Below are positions 31,185-41,971 of a stretch of 64,000 nt of DNA, piece by piece. Positions within the stretch are counted from its first letter, which is position 1. Every line of letters begins with the position of its first letter. A program made the translations under genes and the position numbers. The notes under the pieces were generated by a model. It was not told the DNA's origin and did no database searches. It saw only the letters and a list, made by a program, of their open reading frames with translations. Source of the DNA: Pectobacterium betavasculorum (GTDB lineage Bacteria > Pseudomonadota > Gammaproteobacteria > Enterobacterales > Enterobacteriaceae); the NCBI RefSeq assembly GCF_000749845.1, contig NZ_JQHM01000001.1, forward strand, positions 1,612,001-1,676,000. The letters run 5' to 3'.

Positions 31185-32056
31185 TATCTTTCCTTAGCCA
31201 GCCCATATACAGTTTGCCCACGCAAATAGAATTCGCGGCTGATCTGGCTGAAATTCTCAGAATGCCCGGCAAATAACAACCCACCCGGTTTAAGCATCGG
31301 GACGAATCGACGGAGAATACGCTCTTGAGTTTCTTTATCGAAATAAATCATCACATTGCGACAAAAAATAGCATCGAATGGTGCAGGGACGGACCAATCA
31401 GGTGCGAGCAGATTTAGTTGTTGGAAGTGCACCATTGACGCAAGCTCAGGGCGGACGCGAACCAAACCGCTATGCGGCCCGGTACCACGTAAAAAAAACC
31501 GCTGTAGTTGCTGTGGAGAAAGAGAGCGCAACTCTTCCTGACGATAGATACCCGCCGTTGCCTTTTCTAATACTTGAGTATCAATATCACTAGCCCATAC
31601 CTGGCATCCACTCGCTTTATTACCTAAAACCTCAGCAAGTGTCATCGCCAATGAATAAGGTTCTTCCCCTGTAGACGCCGCCGTACTCCAGATGGTATAG
31701 CCATTAGGGCGTTTTTTGGCATGCTCAGCCAATATAGGGAAATGATGAGCTTCGCGGAAAAAGGCCGTCAGGTTAGTGGTTAATGCATTAACAAAGGCTT
31801 GCCATTCTGCGCTGTTAGGATCTGACTCCAGTAGTGCTAAATACTGGCCAAAGTCATTGATCCCCAATAAACGAAGACGTCTTACCAAACGGTTATAAAC
31901 CATTTCGCGTTTGTGATCGGCAAGGACAATACCCGCACGCTGATATATTAATTGGCTGATTCGACGGAAATGTGTGTCCGACAATGGCAACCTGTCAACC
32001 ATCTGCGTCAGAATAGAAGCAGATTCAGGGCGATTTTGCGATGGTGTACTTTTCAT
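31184..32056 (-). CDS. cheR: Chemoreceptor methyltransferase CheR
   Basis: CheR methylates receptor glutamates using S-adenosylmethionine. The 290-residue product has the helical N-domain, the SAM-binding segment [21 protein letters not shown] (about residues 112-130), and [18 protein letters not shown] near 215. Receptors encoded in this window end in NWETF, the pentapeptide tether bound by CheR's beta subdomain. It is separated from the upstream receptor gene by 523 nt. Confidence 0.98.
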   Translation of the reverse strand: MKSTPSQNRPESASILTQMVDRLPLSDTHFRRISQLIYQRAGIVLADHKREMVYNRLVRRLRLLGINDFGQYLALLESDPNSAEWQAFVNALTTNLTAFFREAHHFPILAEHAKKRPNGYTIWSTAASTGEEPYSLAMTLAEVLGNKASGCQVWASDIDTQVLEKATAGIYRQEELRSLSPQQLQRFFLRGTGPHSGLVRVRPELASMVHFQQLNLLAPDWSVPAPFDAIFCRNVMIYFDKETQERILRRFVPMLKPGGLLFAGHSENFSQISREFYLRGQTVYGLAKER

Positions 32057-32579
32057 ATCAAATCGCTCTAATCTTGTTTTTTGCTATGGTGTTTTTCAAT
32101 CTAAACTTTCCTTTACAGCTAACGCAGGTTTTTATTGTCATTCGTCAATTATTCATCGCATAGCGATTAAAACTGACACTGTATTGGTAATACCCCCCGC
32201 AGTTCTGAAAGCTGAACCGCTCAGCGTGCCTGTTCTACCAAAGCCACATGCTGTTGGGTGGCGTTGTCCCTTTCATCACAGCTGTGCTACCTGCTTGCTT
32301 TGCTTTTTGGCCTTAGAATTTTAGCCTAATACCAAAACCAACCACACCCATAACACAAGTTACAGATTGAACAATACCATGGATTACCATACCGCAAAGT
32401 ACCAGACGCTATCTCATTGTAATCCCAAGTGCACACCGATAAATTACTCGCATATTCATCTTTTAAAATTATGGCGAGTGAAAAATCACCCAGCCACCTA
32501 GATGTAAGCGGCTGGGGATCTATTCAGTAGCAGCGTTACTGCATCTTGGACTTATTTATAGCCGATACCACGGTTTTTA
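32057..32579. other. Long gap between cheR and the Tsr-like receptor gene
   Basis: In E. coli this place is filled by tap, a second receptor gene. Here 523 bases carry no frame with a recognisable product on either strand; the only open stretch on the + strand (31974-32324) overlaps cheR antisense and is not convincing. A - strand hairpin at 32489-32516 lies near the receptor end. The cheR promoter or read-through control must lie here. No receptor remnant could be recognised. Confidence 0.6.
32489..32516 (-). terminator. Hairpin downstream of the Tsr-like receptor gene
   Basis: On the - strand a 7-bp stem (CCCAGCC / GGCTGGG) with a 14-nt loop is followed by TGATTTTT. It could end or attenuate the cheAW-receptor transcript before cheRBYZ. 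Confidence 0.65.
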
Positions 32580-34265
32580 TCAGAAGGTTTCCCAATTGTC
32601 AGTTGATGAACCTTCTTTCACTTTCTTACCGCCAGTCGCTGATGGAGCCAGCAACACCGGTTTCTGACCCGTAGTTGCCTGTGTCGTTCTTCTGAACGAA
32701 TTTGCATCTTCAGACAAGCGGAATACAGCAACAGCCTGATTCAACACTTTCACCTGGTCTTCTAATGCAACTGCGGCTGCAGCAGACTCTTCAACCAGGG
32801 AGGCGTTTTGTTGCGTGACCCGATCCATCTCAGTTACAGCCTGACCAACTTGATCGATGCCTTTACTTTGCTCATCAGAAGCAGAGGCAATTTCACCCAT
32901 AATATCGGTTACACGAGTAACAGCACTGACGATCTCTCCCATCGTTTCGCCAGCACTTTCAACCAAGACAGAGCCTTCATCGACCCGGCTGACAGAATCT
33001 TCAATCAGACTTTTAATTTCTTTTGCCGCCTGAGCACTACGCTGCGCCAAATTACGAACTTCCCCAGCAACAACCGCAAATCCGCGGCCCTGCTCCCCTG
33101 CTCTGGCTGCTTCAACCGCCGCATTCAGAGCAAGAATGTTGGTTTGGAAAGCAATACCATCAATTACACTAGTAATATCGGCAATTTTTTGCGAACTTCC
33201 AGCAATATTGTGCATGGTTTTGACGACATTATCGACGACCTTGCCGCCCTTCTGCGCTGTCTCTGACGCACTAAGAGCCAATTGACTGGCCTGGCGAGCA
33301 TTTTCCGCATTCTGCTTAACAGTCGCAGTCAGCTGTTCCATACTTGCCGCTGTTTCTTCTAACGAAGCAGCTTGTTGCTCAGTACGTGAGGAAAGATCGT
33401 TATTTCCAGCACTAATTTCTGTTGCACCAGTATAAATAGCATCAGCACCTTGTCTAACCGCACTGACGGTTGAAACAAACTCACTTTGCATATGGCGAAT
33501 ACTGTTAGCCAGGATCCCCATTTCATTGCTGCTATGGAAATTGGTTGTTTTTGTCAAATCGCCTTTTGCAATATGGCGAATGTGTTCAACAATACTATTT
33601 AGCGGTCTAATTAATAATTGCTGAATACCAAACCAGGAGAACAGAGCCAAGGCAAAAACAAGAATAATGATAGAACCAAGAATCCAAAGCGCCGAATCAT
33701 AAGCTGCATCATTCTTTGCTATACCAGCCTGATAAAGTTTATCGTTTTCTGCTTTATAAACGTAATACGCTTTTTCAAAGTTGTCTTGGAAACTTTGCGT
33801 CGGTTGTTCAACAAACTTCTTAAATTCCCCTGCGTTCAAAAACTGAATGAGTTCCGTCAACGCAGCATTCAGAGCGACATAGTTTTCTTTTACACCACGA
33901 GAAATGCTGTCATCCTGACGCGGATCCTGAGGTATTTTCTCATATCGCATAAAATAATCATTTGCCACCGCGATCTGCTTTTCAGCAGAGGTGAGAAGCT
34001 CTTTAGCACCAACACCCGCTCCCGAACCGCTTGCATCAAGGGCAAAGCGTGTACCCGCACGGTTAAGTGTATTACGAGTCTGCAATAAATATGACCATGT
34101 TGAATCCAGCTCGGAACGCTTCTGGTTAATAACCTGCGTTGAACTAAAGATATCCTTATCATTTTTTAATGCACTAAAGAATAAACCACCAGAAATAAGC
34201 TGAAGTGCTCCAAACAACACAAGTACAAGCATCAAACCTGTAACAACTTTTATACGGTTAAACAT
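32580..34265 (-). CDS. Tsr-like methyl-accepting chemotaxis protein
   Basis: A receptor of 561 residues: a short cytoplasmic start, a first membrane segment (about 10-32), a periplasmic four-helix domain, a second membrane segment (about 190-212), a HAMP domain and the signalling hairpin with [20 protein letters not shown]. The ligand-domain segments [14 protein letters not shown] and [13 protein letters not shown] match the serine-contact regions of E. coli Tsr (Arg64, Arg69, Thr156), so serine or a similar amine is the likely ligand. It ends NWETF, the CheR/CheB tether. ATG 34265 is chosen for the ribosome site AAGGCG and the normal receptor N-terminus. It sits where tar lies in E. coli. 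Confidence 0.93.
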   Translation of the reverse strand: MFNRIKVVTGLMLVLVLFGALQLISGGLFFSALKNDKDIFSSTQVINQKRSELDSTWSYLLQTRNTLNRAGTRFALDASGSGAGVGAKELLTSAEKQIAVANDYFMRYEKIPQDPRQDDSISRGVKENYVALNAALTELIQFLNAGEFKKFVEQPTQSFQDNFEKAYYVYKAENDKLYQAGIAKNDAAYDSALWILGSIIILVFALALFSWFGIQQLLIRPLNSIVEHIRHIAKGDLTKTTNFHSSNEMGILANSIRHMQSEFVSTVSAVRQGADAIYTGATEISAGNNDLSSRTEQQAASLEETAASMEQLTATVKQNAENARQASQLALSASETAQKGGKVVDNVVKTMHNIAGSSQKIADITSVIDGIAFQTNILALNAAVEAARAGEQGRGFAVVAGEVRNLAQRSAQAAKEIKSLIEDSVSRVDEGSVLVESAGETMGEIVSAVTRVTDIMGEIASASDEQSKGIDQVGQAVTEMDRVTQQNASLVEESAAAAVALEDQVKVLNQAVAVFRLSEDANSFRRTTQATTGQKPVLLAPSATGGKKVKEGSSTDNWETF

Positions 34266-34297
34266 ATAACGCCTTTTGAGTAGACCAACCACCGATG

Positions 34298-34324
34298 ATA
34301 TCGGCATTATCCTAGATATCTTTA
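34298..34324 (-). promoter_or_regulatory. Sigma-28 (FliA) type promoter of the Tsr-like receptor gene
   Basis: On the - strand TAAA, exactly 15 bases, then GCCGATAT, one base from the consensus -10. It lies about 35 nt upstream of the receptor ATG, in the gap after cheW, giving the receptor gene its own late-class promoter inside the operon. Confidence 0.88.
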
Positions 34325-34400
34325 CGAATTTTTGAACTGACAAGGATATGGCTAAGGAAGGTTTTCGGGGCCACTTTCGTAGCCCCTGAAGGCCAATGGA

Positions 34401-34907
34401 TTAAACTTTCAATACGCTATCGACCAGTGCCATTTCTTCGCTACTCAACAGTTTCTCGATATCAACCAGAATCAGCATTCTCTCGCCCAGAGACCCCAGA
34501 CCAGTCAGATACTCTGTAGACAGCGTTACAGCAAACTCAGGTGCTGGTCGAATTTGATCCGCGGTCAATGACAGCACATCAGACACGCCATCCACGACAA
34601 TGCCCACAACACGTTGGCCAAGGTTCAAAACAATAACAACGGTGTTATCATCATATTCAACATCTTGCTTGGCGAATTTAACGCGCAAGTCAACAATCGG
34701 CACAATGACACCGCGTAAGTTGGTTACACCTTTAATGAAGGAAGGTGTGTTGGCGATACGCGTTACCTGGTCATAACCGCGAATCTCTTGTACTTTTAAA
34801 ATATCAACGCCGTACTCTTCGTCACCCAGCGTAAAAATCAGGAATTCCTGTCCTACTGTTTCGCCAGTCAATTTCGTGACGCTTGCAAGTCCAGTCATGT
34901 TTTCCAC
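34401..34907 (-). CDS. cheW: Chemotaxis coupling protein CheW
   Basis: CheW links CheA to receptors in the signalling array. The 168-residue SH3-like product contains the family blocks [20 protein letters not shown] and [16 protein letters not shown]. The length matches E. coli (167). It follows cheA with a 22-nt gap. Confidence 0.98.
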   Translation of the reverse strand: MENMTGLASVTKLTGETVGQEFLIFTLGDEEYGVDILKVQEIRGYDQVTRIANTPSFIKGVTNLRGVIVPIVDLRVKFAKQDVEYDDNTVVIVLNLGQRVVGIVVDGVSDVLSLTADQIRPAPEFAVTLSTEYLTGLGSLGERMLILVDIEKLLSSEEMALVDSVLKV

Positions 34908-34929
34908 CTTTTATTAACGATCTGTTTTA

Positions 34930-36945
34930 TTAAGCAGCAGTTTCAACCACACGCTTTTCACGATTAAGCGCTTGTAACGCAGAAACATCCACAATCAGCG
35001 CAACACTACCATCACCTAAGATGGTTGCGGCTGAAACGCCTGGTACCTTGCGATAATTACTTTCCAGGTTTTTGACGACAACCTGATGCTGCCCAATCAA
35101 CTGATCGACCAACAAGGCATAACGTCGACCTGCACTTTGAAGAATAACAACAATACCCTGAGTAGCATCCGTTTTAGCACCATCCACATCAAAGATGTGG
35201 AAGAGTTCAACGAGAGGCAAATACTCACCGCGAACCTGCAATACCCGCTCTCCGCCAGCTAACGGATACAAATCTTCCGACTGCGGCTGCAAGGATTCCA
35301 TCACGGCGTTAAGCGGCAGAATAAAGACTTCTTTGTTAACCTTAACGGACATTCCGTCGAGAATAGCTAACGTCAATGGCAACAGAATTCTGATTGTCGT
35401 GCCTTTTCCCGCCTGGAAGTGGATTTCAACATGGCCACCCATTTCCTGAATATTCCGCTTCACCACGTCCATGCCAACACCACGGCCAGAAACATCCGTG
35501 ACTTTCTCAGCGGTGGAGAAACCGGGAGCAAAGATCAACATGCCGACTTCTTCATCAGACATAGAGTCGTTCACTGCCATCCCTTGAGACAAGGCCTTAG
35601 CCAGAATTCTCTCGCGGTTAAGCCCTGCACCATCGTCGATAACTTCAATACAGATGTTACCACCCTGATGTTCAGCAGAAAGTGTTAGGTTACCCACCGC
35701 CGTCTTACCAGCCGCAACGCGTTTATCTGGAGATTCGATACCATGATCGAGGCTATTACGCACTAGGTGCGTTAGAGGATCGATAATGCGCTCGATCAAA
35801 CTCTTATCCAGTTCAGTCGAGCTTCCCATCAGCGTTAGCTCAACCTGCTTATCCAATTTGGCAGCCAAGTCACGCACCAAACGAGGGAAACGGCTGAATA
35901 CATATTCCATTGGCATCATACGAATGGACATAACCGACTCTTGAAGGTCACGAGCGTTACGTTCCAATTGACCCATACTGTTGAGCAGATCACCATGAGC
36001 GACAGGATCGAGTTCACTTGAGCGTTGTGCCAGCATAGATTGCGTAATCACTAACTCACCAACGAGGTTGATAAGTTGATCGACCTTCTCAACCGCTACG
36101 CGAATACTGGTATCACCGGTTTTTGCTTTATTTTTTCCATTTTCCGGTGCAGATTGCGGTTTTGTAGCAACTGGCGCAGACGGTGCCACTGGCGCTACCG
36201 TTATCGGTTCTTCAACCGCGGCCAATGTTTCCACAACGTCAGCAACAGCAGGTTGGCTGGCGACGGCAGACTTAAAGCTGATTTGTTCAGGTTCTAGAAC
36301 AAAACACAGCACCGCACTAATATCGTCTTCGCTTTCAGACGTGACCAATGTCACTTCTACGCTAGTGTCAGTCTGGTGAGGGTCTTTAACAGTTCCCAGA
36401 TTGCCAAGCTCTTCTAGCATCTGAGGTATTTCCTGAGATTTCAAGCCGGTTAATGCGATACGCATTTCACCTTTACCTGCACCGGTAGATGCCGGACTGG
36501 TAGAGGGCTGTGATGAAACCGAGGTGTCATGCTGGGTTGCGTCGCCATCAGCTTTAGACTCCAGAGCAAGCTGGCGCAGAGCCTGACAGATGTACTCAAA
36601 GCTTTCAGCATTGGGTTCCTGTGCGGTTTTATAAGCGTCCAACTGATCCTGCATAATGTCTTTTGTTTCCAGAAACAGGTTGATGATATCAGTGCTAAGA
36701 CGCATTTCGCCGCGCCTTGCCCCATCGAGTAAGTTTTCTAAAAGGTGCGTAGTTTCCTGCAATACTTTAAAACCGAACGTGCCAGCCCCACCTTTTATAG
36801 AGTGAGCAGCACGGAAAATTGCATTCAATTGCTCGGTATCGGGCTCTGATGGATCCAACAACAATAAGTGTTGTTCCATATCTGCCAGTAATTCATCTGC
36901 TTCATCAAAGAACGTTTGATAGAAAGCACTCATGTCCATGCTCAC
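34930..36945 (-). CDS. cheA: Chemotaxis histidine kinase CheA
   Basis: CheA is the kinase of the chemotaxis array. The P1 domain has the phospho-His in FRAAHSIKGGAGTFGF (about residue 48). A P2 domain that binds CheY/CheB follows; a Pro/Ala-rich linker leads to the P3 dimerisation helices, the P4 kinase domain with N-box LVRNSLDHGIE, G1 IDDGAGLN and G2 GRGVGMDVV, and the P5 CheW-like domain. The 671-residue length matches the family (E. coli 654). Confidence 0.98.
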   Translation of the reverse strand: MSMDMSAFYQTFFDEADELLADMEQHLLLLDPSEPDTEQLNAIFRAAHSIKGGAGTFGFKVLQETTHLLENLLDGARRGEMRLSTDIINLFLETKDIMQDQLDAYKTAQEPNAESFEYICQALRQLALESKADGDATQHDTSVSSQPSTSPASTGAGKGEMRIALTGLKSQEIPQMLEELGNLGTVKDPHQTDTSVEVTLVTSESEDDISAVLCFVLEPEQISFKSAVASQPAVADVVETLAAVEEPITVAPVAPSAPVATKPQSAPENGKNKAKTGDTSIRVAVEKVDQLINLVGELVITQSMLAQRSSELDPVAHGDLLNSMGQLERNARDLQESVMSIRMMPMEYVFSRFPRLVRDLAAKLDKQVELTLMGSSTELDKSLIERIIDPLTHLVRNSLDHGIESPDKRVAAGKTAVGNLTLSAEHQGGNICIEVIDDGAGLNRERILAKALSQGMAVNDSMSDEEVGMLIFAPGFSTAEKVTDVSGRGVGMDVVKRNIQEMGGHVEIHFQAGKGTTIRILLPLTLAILDGMSVKVNKEVFILPLNAVMESLQPQSEDLYPLAGGERVLQVRGEYLPLVELFHIFDVDGAKTDATQGIVVILQSAGRRYALLVDQLIGQHQVVVKNLESNYRKVPGVSAATILGDGSVALIVDVSALQALNREKRVVETAA

Positions 36946-36972
36946 GTGGTCACCTCTGCTGTGAATCGCGGC

Positions 36973-38028
36973 TTATTGAGAAGGCGTCGCCTGGCTATCG
37001 GGCGCAGCAGGCAACACTGTGGTTGGCTGCTGACGCTCTGGAACAGGAACTCCATTAGTTGGTTGTGGCGCTGCATCACCACTTCCACTCGTATTGTTGT
37101 TATCACTATTTTCGGCAGCCGGAGTGGTAGGTTTAGACTTATCCAACTCCAAATTTTGTAAATTTTCCACCTTGTCTATATTTACAGCAGAGCTTTCTGC
37201 ATTTTCTTCTTCAATATCCTTTTGAGCCTGCCTGCTCAATACCAGCAAACTGATACGTCGGTTAATCGCATCATTCCCGCCAGAGGCCTGTTTAAGGTTC
37301 ATTGTCGCAGCCATGCCCACAACGCGCAAAACCTTTCCATCAGATAATCCCCCAAAAATGAGTTCTCGACGTGATGCATTGGCACGATCTGCGGACAATT
37401 CCCAGTTACTATAACCACGTTCCCCTGTCGTATACTGAACATCATCGGTATGGCCTGAGATGCTCAGCTTATTGGGGAAATCATTAAGAATAGGAGCTAT
37501 TGCACGCAGAATATCCCGCATGTAAGGTTCAACCTGCGCGCTGCCGGTTTTAAACATTGGGCGGTTTTGACTATCGATGATTTGGATGCGTAATCCTTCT
37601 TCAATCATTTCGATTAACAAGTGCGGACGGAGTGCACGTAATCGAGGATCGGCTTCAATCAGCTGATCTAAGCGTTCACGCAAACGATTAAGTCGAACCT
37701 CATCCAGCTTCTTTTCCACGTTATCCGTTTTGATGGCCTTTTTCACTTCACCATCTTGCTGGGTGGGATCATTTCCCCCACCGGGAATTGGGCTGGAACT
37801 GTCGCTTGATTTAGAACCTGACGTTAACGCAACCTTTAGCGGAGTACGAAAATACTCCGCGATTTGCGCCAACTGCATTGGTGTAGAAATTGCGATAAGC
37901 CACATAACCAAAAACAATGCCATCATTGCTGTCATAAAGTCAGCGTAGGCTATCTTCCAGGAACCACCGTGGTGGCCTCCATGTCCAGACTTACGCTTTT
38001 TGCGAATAATGGGATGCTGGTGTTTCAT
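36973..38028 (-). CDS. motB: Flagellar stator protein MotB
   Basis: MotB anchors the stator to peptidoglycan and carries the essential proton-binding Asp, seen in [20 protein letters not shown] (about residue 32). The OmpA-type domain has the [12 protein letters not shown] block at about 195-206. The C-terminal 80 residues are Asn/Pro/Thr rich and longer than in E. coli (351 versus 308 residues). It overlaps motA by 4 nt. Confidence 0.97.
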   Translation of the reverse strand: MKHQHPIIRKKRKSGHGGHHGGSWKIAYADFMTAMMALFLVMWLIAISTPMQLAQIAEYFRTPLKVALTSGSKSSDSSSPIPGGGNDPTQQDGEVKKAIKTDNVEKKLDEVRLNRLRERLDQLIEADPRLRALRPHLLIEMIEEGLRIQIIDSQNRPMFKTGSAQVEPYMRDILRAIAPILNDFPNKLSISGHTDDVQYTTGERGYSNWELSADRANASRRELIFGGLSDGKVLRVVGMAATMNLKQASGGNDAINRRISLLVLSRQAQKDIEEENAESSAVNIDKVENLQNLELDKSKPTTPAAENSDNNNTSGSGDAAPQPTNGVPVPERQQPTTVLPAAPDSQATPSQ

Positions 38029-38912
38029 GCGTTACTGTCCGACGCTTGCTGTGTCGGTGATTTCACACGACGAATGTGTTCTTCCAATTCGGTAAAGGAA
38101 GGACGTTCCGTTGAGTACAGCGTTTTACGCCCAAATTCAACGGCAATTTGCGGAGCATAGCCATTAAGGCTGGACAATAAAGTGACTTTAATACATTGCA
38201 AAACTTTGATTTTCTCTGCATTTTTCTGACGCAGTAAGGCAGCCAGTGGAGAGACAAAACCATAAGCCAGTAGAATACCGAGGAAGGTACCCACCATGGC
38301 GTGAGCAATCATCATCCCCAACTCAGCGGCAGGCCGGTCAACATAGGCCAGTGAGTGAACAACCCCCATAACAGCAGCTACGATACCAAATGCGGGGAGA
38401 CCGTCACCCATCATCGTCAAGCTAGATGCGGGTACTTCGCTTTCATGTTCAATTGTTTCGATCTCTTCATCCATAAGCGTTTCAATCTCAAACGCATTCA
38501 TATTACCGCTGACCATCAGCCGCAAATAGTCGGTGATAAATTCAACCACATTGTTATCAGCGAGGATATTAGGATAGCTTGAGAAGATTTCACTTTCGCG
38601 AGGATTATCAATATCAAACTCTAGGGAAAGCATGCCTTGCTGGCGAGATTTGGCCATCACCCGAAAGAGCAAAGCCATGAGATCCATATACAATGCTTTG
38701 TTGTACTTAGAACCTTTAACCAAAAGAGGTAACGCACGTATTGTTGCTTTTATCGCCTTTCCGTTGTTACCAACAATGAAAGCACCTATCGCAGCACCAC
38801 CGATAATCAGCAGCTCCGAAGGTTGATAAAGCGCACCCAAGGCCCCACCGACCATGAGATAACCGCCGAGTATCGAGGCCACAATTACGATATAACCCAA
38901 TATAACCAGCAC
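38025..38912 (-). CDS. motA: Flagellar stator protein MotA
   Basis: MotA forms the proton channel with MotB and pushes on FliG. The 295-residue product has four membrane segments and a large cytoplasmic loop holding the conserved charged stretch around residues 85-100 ([20 protein letters not shown]), which includes the Arg90/Glu98 region. The length equals E. coli MotA. It begins the motAB-cheAW run; no sigma-28 site was recognised upstream. Confidence 0.98.
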   Translation of the reverse strand: MLVILGYIVIVASILGGYLMVGGALGALYQPSELLIIGGAAIGAFIVGNNGKAIKATIRALPLLVKGSKYNKALYMDLMALLFRVMAKSRQQGMLSLEFDIDNPRESEIFSSYPNILADNNVVEFITDYLRLMVSGNMNAFEIETLMDEEIETIEHESEVPASSLTMMGDGLPAFGIVAAVMGVVHSLAYVDRPAAELGMMIAHAMVGTFLGILLAYGFVSPLAALLRQKNAEKIKVLQCIKVTLLSSLNGYAPQIAVEFGRKTLYSTERPSFTELEEHIRRVKSPTQQASDSNA

Positions 38913-39045
38913 AAGAAATCCTTATAATGAAAAAGGTGGGCGGAAAGCGAGATAAAACAGCAGAGCCGTAGCTAGTACGTTCTTTGAGGAAGAACCTATC
39001 ACTGCTTTCACAACCAACAGTGATAGATCACAAATCGCTACAGGC

Positions 39046-39624
39046 TCAGACTGCGTGTTTTACCTGTTCATCCAGCAGTTGAGGTATTATATCGGCAAGA
39101 TTTTGCGAAAGTTTACGCCTTTTTACCGCTCTGGAAGGGGGTTGGCACAAACTACAAACAAAACTGTTTTTAGGTTGATGAGCGTGAGTAATGAACATCC
39201 CTTTACAGCAATGACATGACGACAGTTGCAGCATACCGCTGTCAACAAAGCGGACTAATGTCCAAGCCCGCGTCAATGCCAACAGTGGAGAATCGCTCTG
39301 TGGCGCACACTGTTCCAGATACAATCGATAAGATTTAATAACGGCTTCAACACCGCTGCACTGCCCATTCTTGATTAAAAAGCTGTAAGCGTTATAGAAC
39401 ATTGATGAATGAATATTCTGTTCCCAGGTCATAAACCAATCCGTTGAAAAAGGTAACATTCCCTTTGGTGGCGGACTTCCTCTAAGTTCTTTGTAAAGTT
39501 TAATCAAACGTCCGCGACTTAACTGAGTTTCACTTTCCAGCATCTGTAAACGAGCACCGAGCGAAATGAGCTCCATCGCCAATTGGATGTCTTTCGCTTC
39601 CTGAACAATACTTTTCTCCGCCAT
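39046..39624 (-). CDS. flhC: Flagellar master regulator subunit FlhC
   Basis: FlhC pairs with FlhD (FlhD4C2) to activate class 2 flagellar promoters. The 192-residue product has the zinc-binding Cys cluster (CHCCKGMF then CSLCQPP, about residues 138-160). The N-terminus [20 protein letters not shown] is typical. It lies 3 nt after flhD. No sigma-28 site was found between flhC and motA. Confidence 0.98.
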   Translation of the reverse strand: MAEKSIVQEAKDIQLAMELISLGARLQMLESETQLSRGRLIKLYKELRGSPPPKGMLPFSTDWFMTWEQNIHSSMFYNAYSFLIKNGQCSGVEAVIKSYRLYLEQCAPQSDSPLLALTRAWTLVRFVDSGMLQLSSCHCCKGMFITHAHQPKNSFVCSLCQPPSRAVKRRKLSQNLADIIPQLLDEQVKHAV

Positions 39625-39627
39625 TAC

Positions 39628-39978
39628 TTATGCCCTTTTCTTAGGCAGGTTTTCTTCTTTCGAAGCTAACTGTTGTAATAAGCTACTCGACAACAAAATC
39701 CCGGTATGAATTTGCTGTAAATCATCCACACGTGATTCTTGAGTCAACACTTTGATTGTATTGTGATCGTTGAAGCGGAAATGGCATATCAGTTGGTTAG
39801 TTTCTGCCAATTTAACCATCTGCGGCAAAGTCAGTTGCATCAAGATATCTGCCATCTCGTCATTGATTCCCAGACGAAACATCGCAGAAGCTTTTTCATC
39901 ATTAATTAAGCGTTGCGCTAGTAACAAATAAGACAGATTAATGTCATAAATGTGTTTGAGTAATTCAGAGGTACCCAT
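39628..39978 (-). CDS. flhD: Flagellar master regulator subunit FlhD
   Basis: FlhD is the partner of FlhC. The start at 39978 gives [20 protein letters not shown], which lines up with the E. coli FlhD N-terminus; an ATG three codons upstream is also in frame. The 116-residue product contains [20 protein letters not shown] and ends with KKRA as in E. coli. Expression should be set by the long region to the right, which contains a CRP site. Confidence 0.97.
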   Translation of the reverse strand: MGTSELLKHIYDINLSYLLLAQRLINDEKASAMFRLGINDEMADILMQLTLPQMVKLAETNQLICHFRFNDHNTIKVLTQESRVDDLQQIHTGILLSSSLLQQLASKEENLPKKRA

Positions 39979-40217
39979 ATTTCCCATCCCGACAGGCTAT
40001 GTTTAAAACATAAGTTAGGTGATAGACCATATCGCCCAGTTCGAAAATCACTCTCCATTGATGGCATAAAAAACTATCGGTGCCAGATACTGCGAGTTAC
40101 TTTACTACTTTATCAATTATTATTCGGGCAATCGTTACTTGCCAACTCTACGCACCACGCTGCGAATCCGTTCATCCGTCGCTTTCTACCCCTGCTTAGA
40201 AGACCCTCTCAAACCCA

Positions 40218-40246
40218 AGCATAGGATTAATCCTAAAACAGCGCAA
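40218..40246 (-). promoter_or_regulatory. Candidate sigma-70 promoter for flhDC
   Basis: On the - strand TTGCGC, a 17-nt spacer and TATGCT give a plausible promoter about 240 nt before the flhD ATG, which implies a long leader like the one in E. coli. The CRP site lies about 100 nt upstream of the implied start, further than the -71.5 known for E. coli, so another promoter may be the one CRP uses. Confidence 0.4.
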
Positions 40247-40303
40247 CTGTACCGCCTAATCCGTAGCACATACAACGCGACTGAAGAGTGATTTTGGCCA
40301 TTA

Positions 40304-40319
40304 TGTGACACAGATCACA
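40304..40319. promoter_or_regulatory. CRP binding site upstream of flhDC
   Basis: TGTGA-N6-TCACA (TGTGACACAGATCACA) is a perfect match to the CRP core. It lies about 325 nt upstream of flhD. Flagellar master operons of enterobacteria are activated by cAMP-CRP, so this site fits the neighbour exactly. Confidence 0.88.
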
Positions 40320-40824
40320 TAAATGAAAGTATTATGAACCAACCCGTGTCTGGTCAGATCACTTTCATGCTTATTCCTGCTTCAGAAAAGCACACTAAAT
40401 CTTGCAAAAAAGAGCATTGGAAATAATGAAAATGAAATAATTTGGCTGCTATATAAATGATAGATATACAAACATTCACTACACCCAAAAGACATACCGC
40501 TATGTAAGTTTATACGTTACACTAAAAACTTACACTTTTTACCAAAAAGCTCTTAACCGCATGTTCTGAAACAAAATTTATCCATCTCTTTCCATCCCAC
40601 TGTTGCAACGATAACAAAGTATATAGATCTAGCGACGAAAGAACGAAAACAAACTAATGCATTGATATTAAAGAATTAATTTACTATAAATATGAATTGC
40701 GATGGCTAACAGAATGAAGCCATACTAAACAACCATATGATTTTAACGATCTCAAACACCATGCAAAATGGGTACATCTTCAGGATAAGATGTGGATTGT
40801 GTATAGAGTCATTTAACCGATCGC
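40320..40824. other. AT-rich gene-free stretch upstream of flhDC
   Basis: About 500 AT-rich bases with no credible frame lie between the CRP site and the remains of the EamA transporter. Distal regulator sites for flhDC (for example H-NS, RcsB or LysR-type sites) could lie here; none could be defined by eye. Confidence 0.4.
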
Positions 40825-41713
<889 letters not shown>

Positions 41714-41831
41714 ATAAATTGAGGGAGCCTAATCCTTTATTTTTTATTATCAATCTGTATGATTTCTCATCGCGTAATTATCTTTTATTTTTAAAGAGTT
41801 AAAAACGTGATCGGGATCTCATCGAATTTGA

Positions 41832-41858
41832 TTAAGGTTTTTCAATATATGCCGATTA
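41832..41858 (+). promoter_or_regulatory. Sigma-28 (FliA) type promoter of the second receptor gene
   Basis: TTAA, 15 bases, then GCCGATTA; two mismatches from TAAA-N15-GCCGATAA, with the GGTT following the -35 also close to the extended consensus. It is about 115 nt upstream of the receptor ATG. Confidence 0.75.
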
Positions 41859-41971
41859 TCTTTTACATTGGTTGTTTAGCTAATGGATTGTCATTAATGT
41901 AGATACCAAAGCCTAATCGCTAATGTCGCCGTTAATGGCATGGTAAATCATAATTTCCTGAGAATGAGCGA

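Noticed and set aside
31974-32324. Open frame of 116 codons on the + strand over the cheR start and the gap
   Set aside because: It overlaps cheR antisense, has low-likelihood composition and no recognised domain.
38913-39045. Possible sigma-28 promoter of motA
   Set aside because: I looked for TAAA-N15-GCCGATAA on the - strand and found no acceptable match, so no promoter is called.
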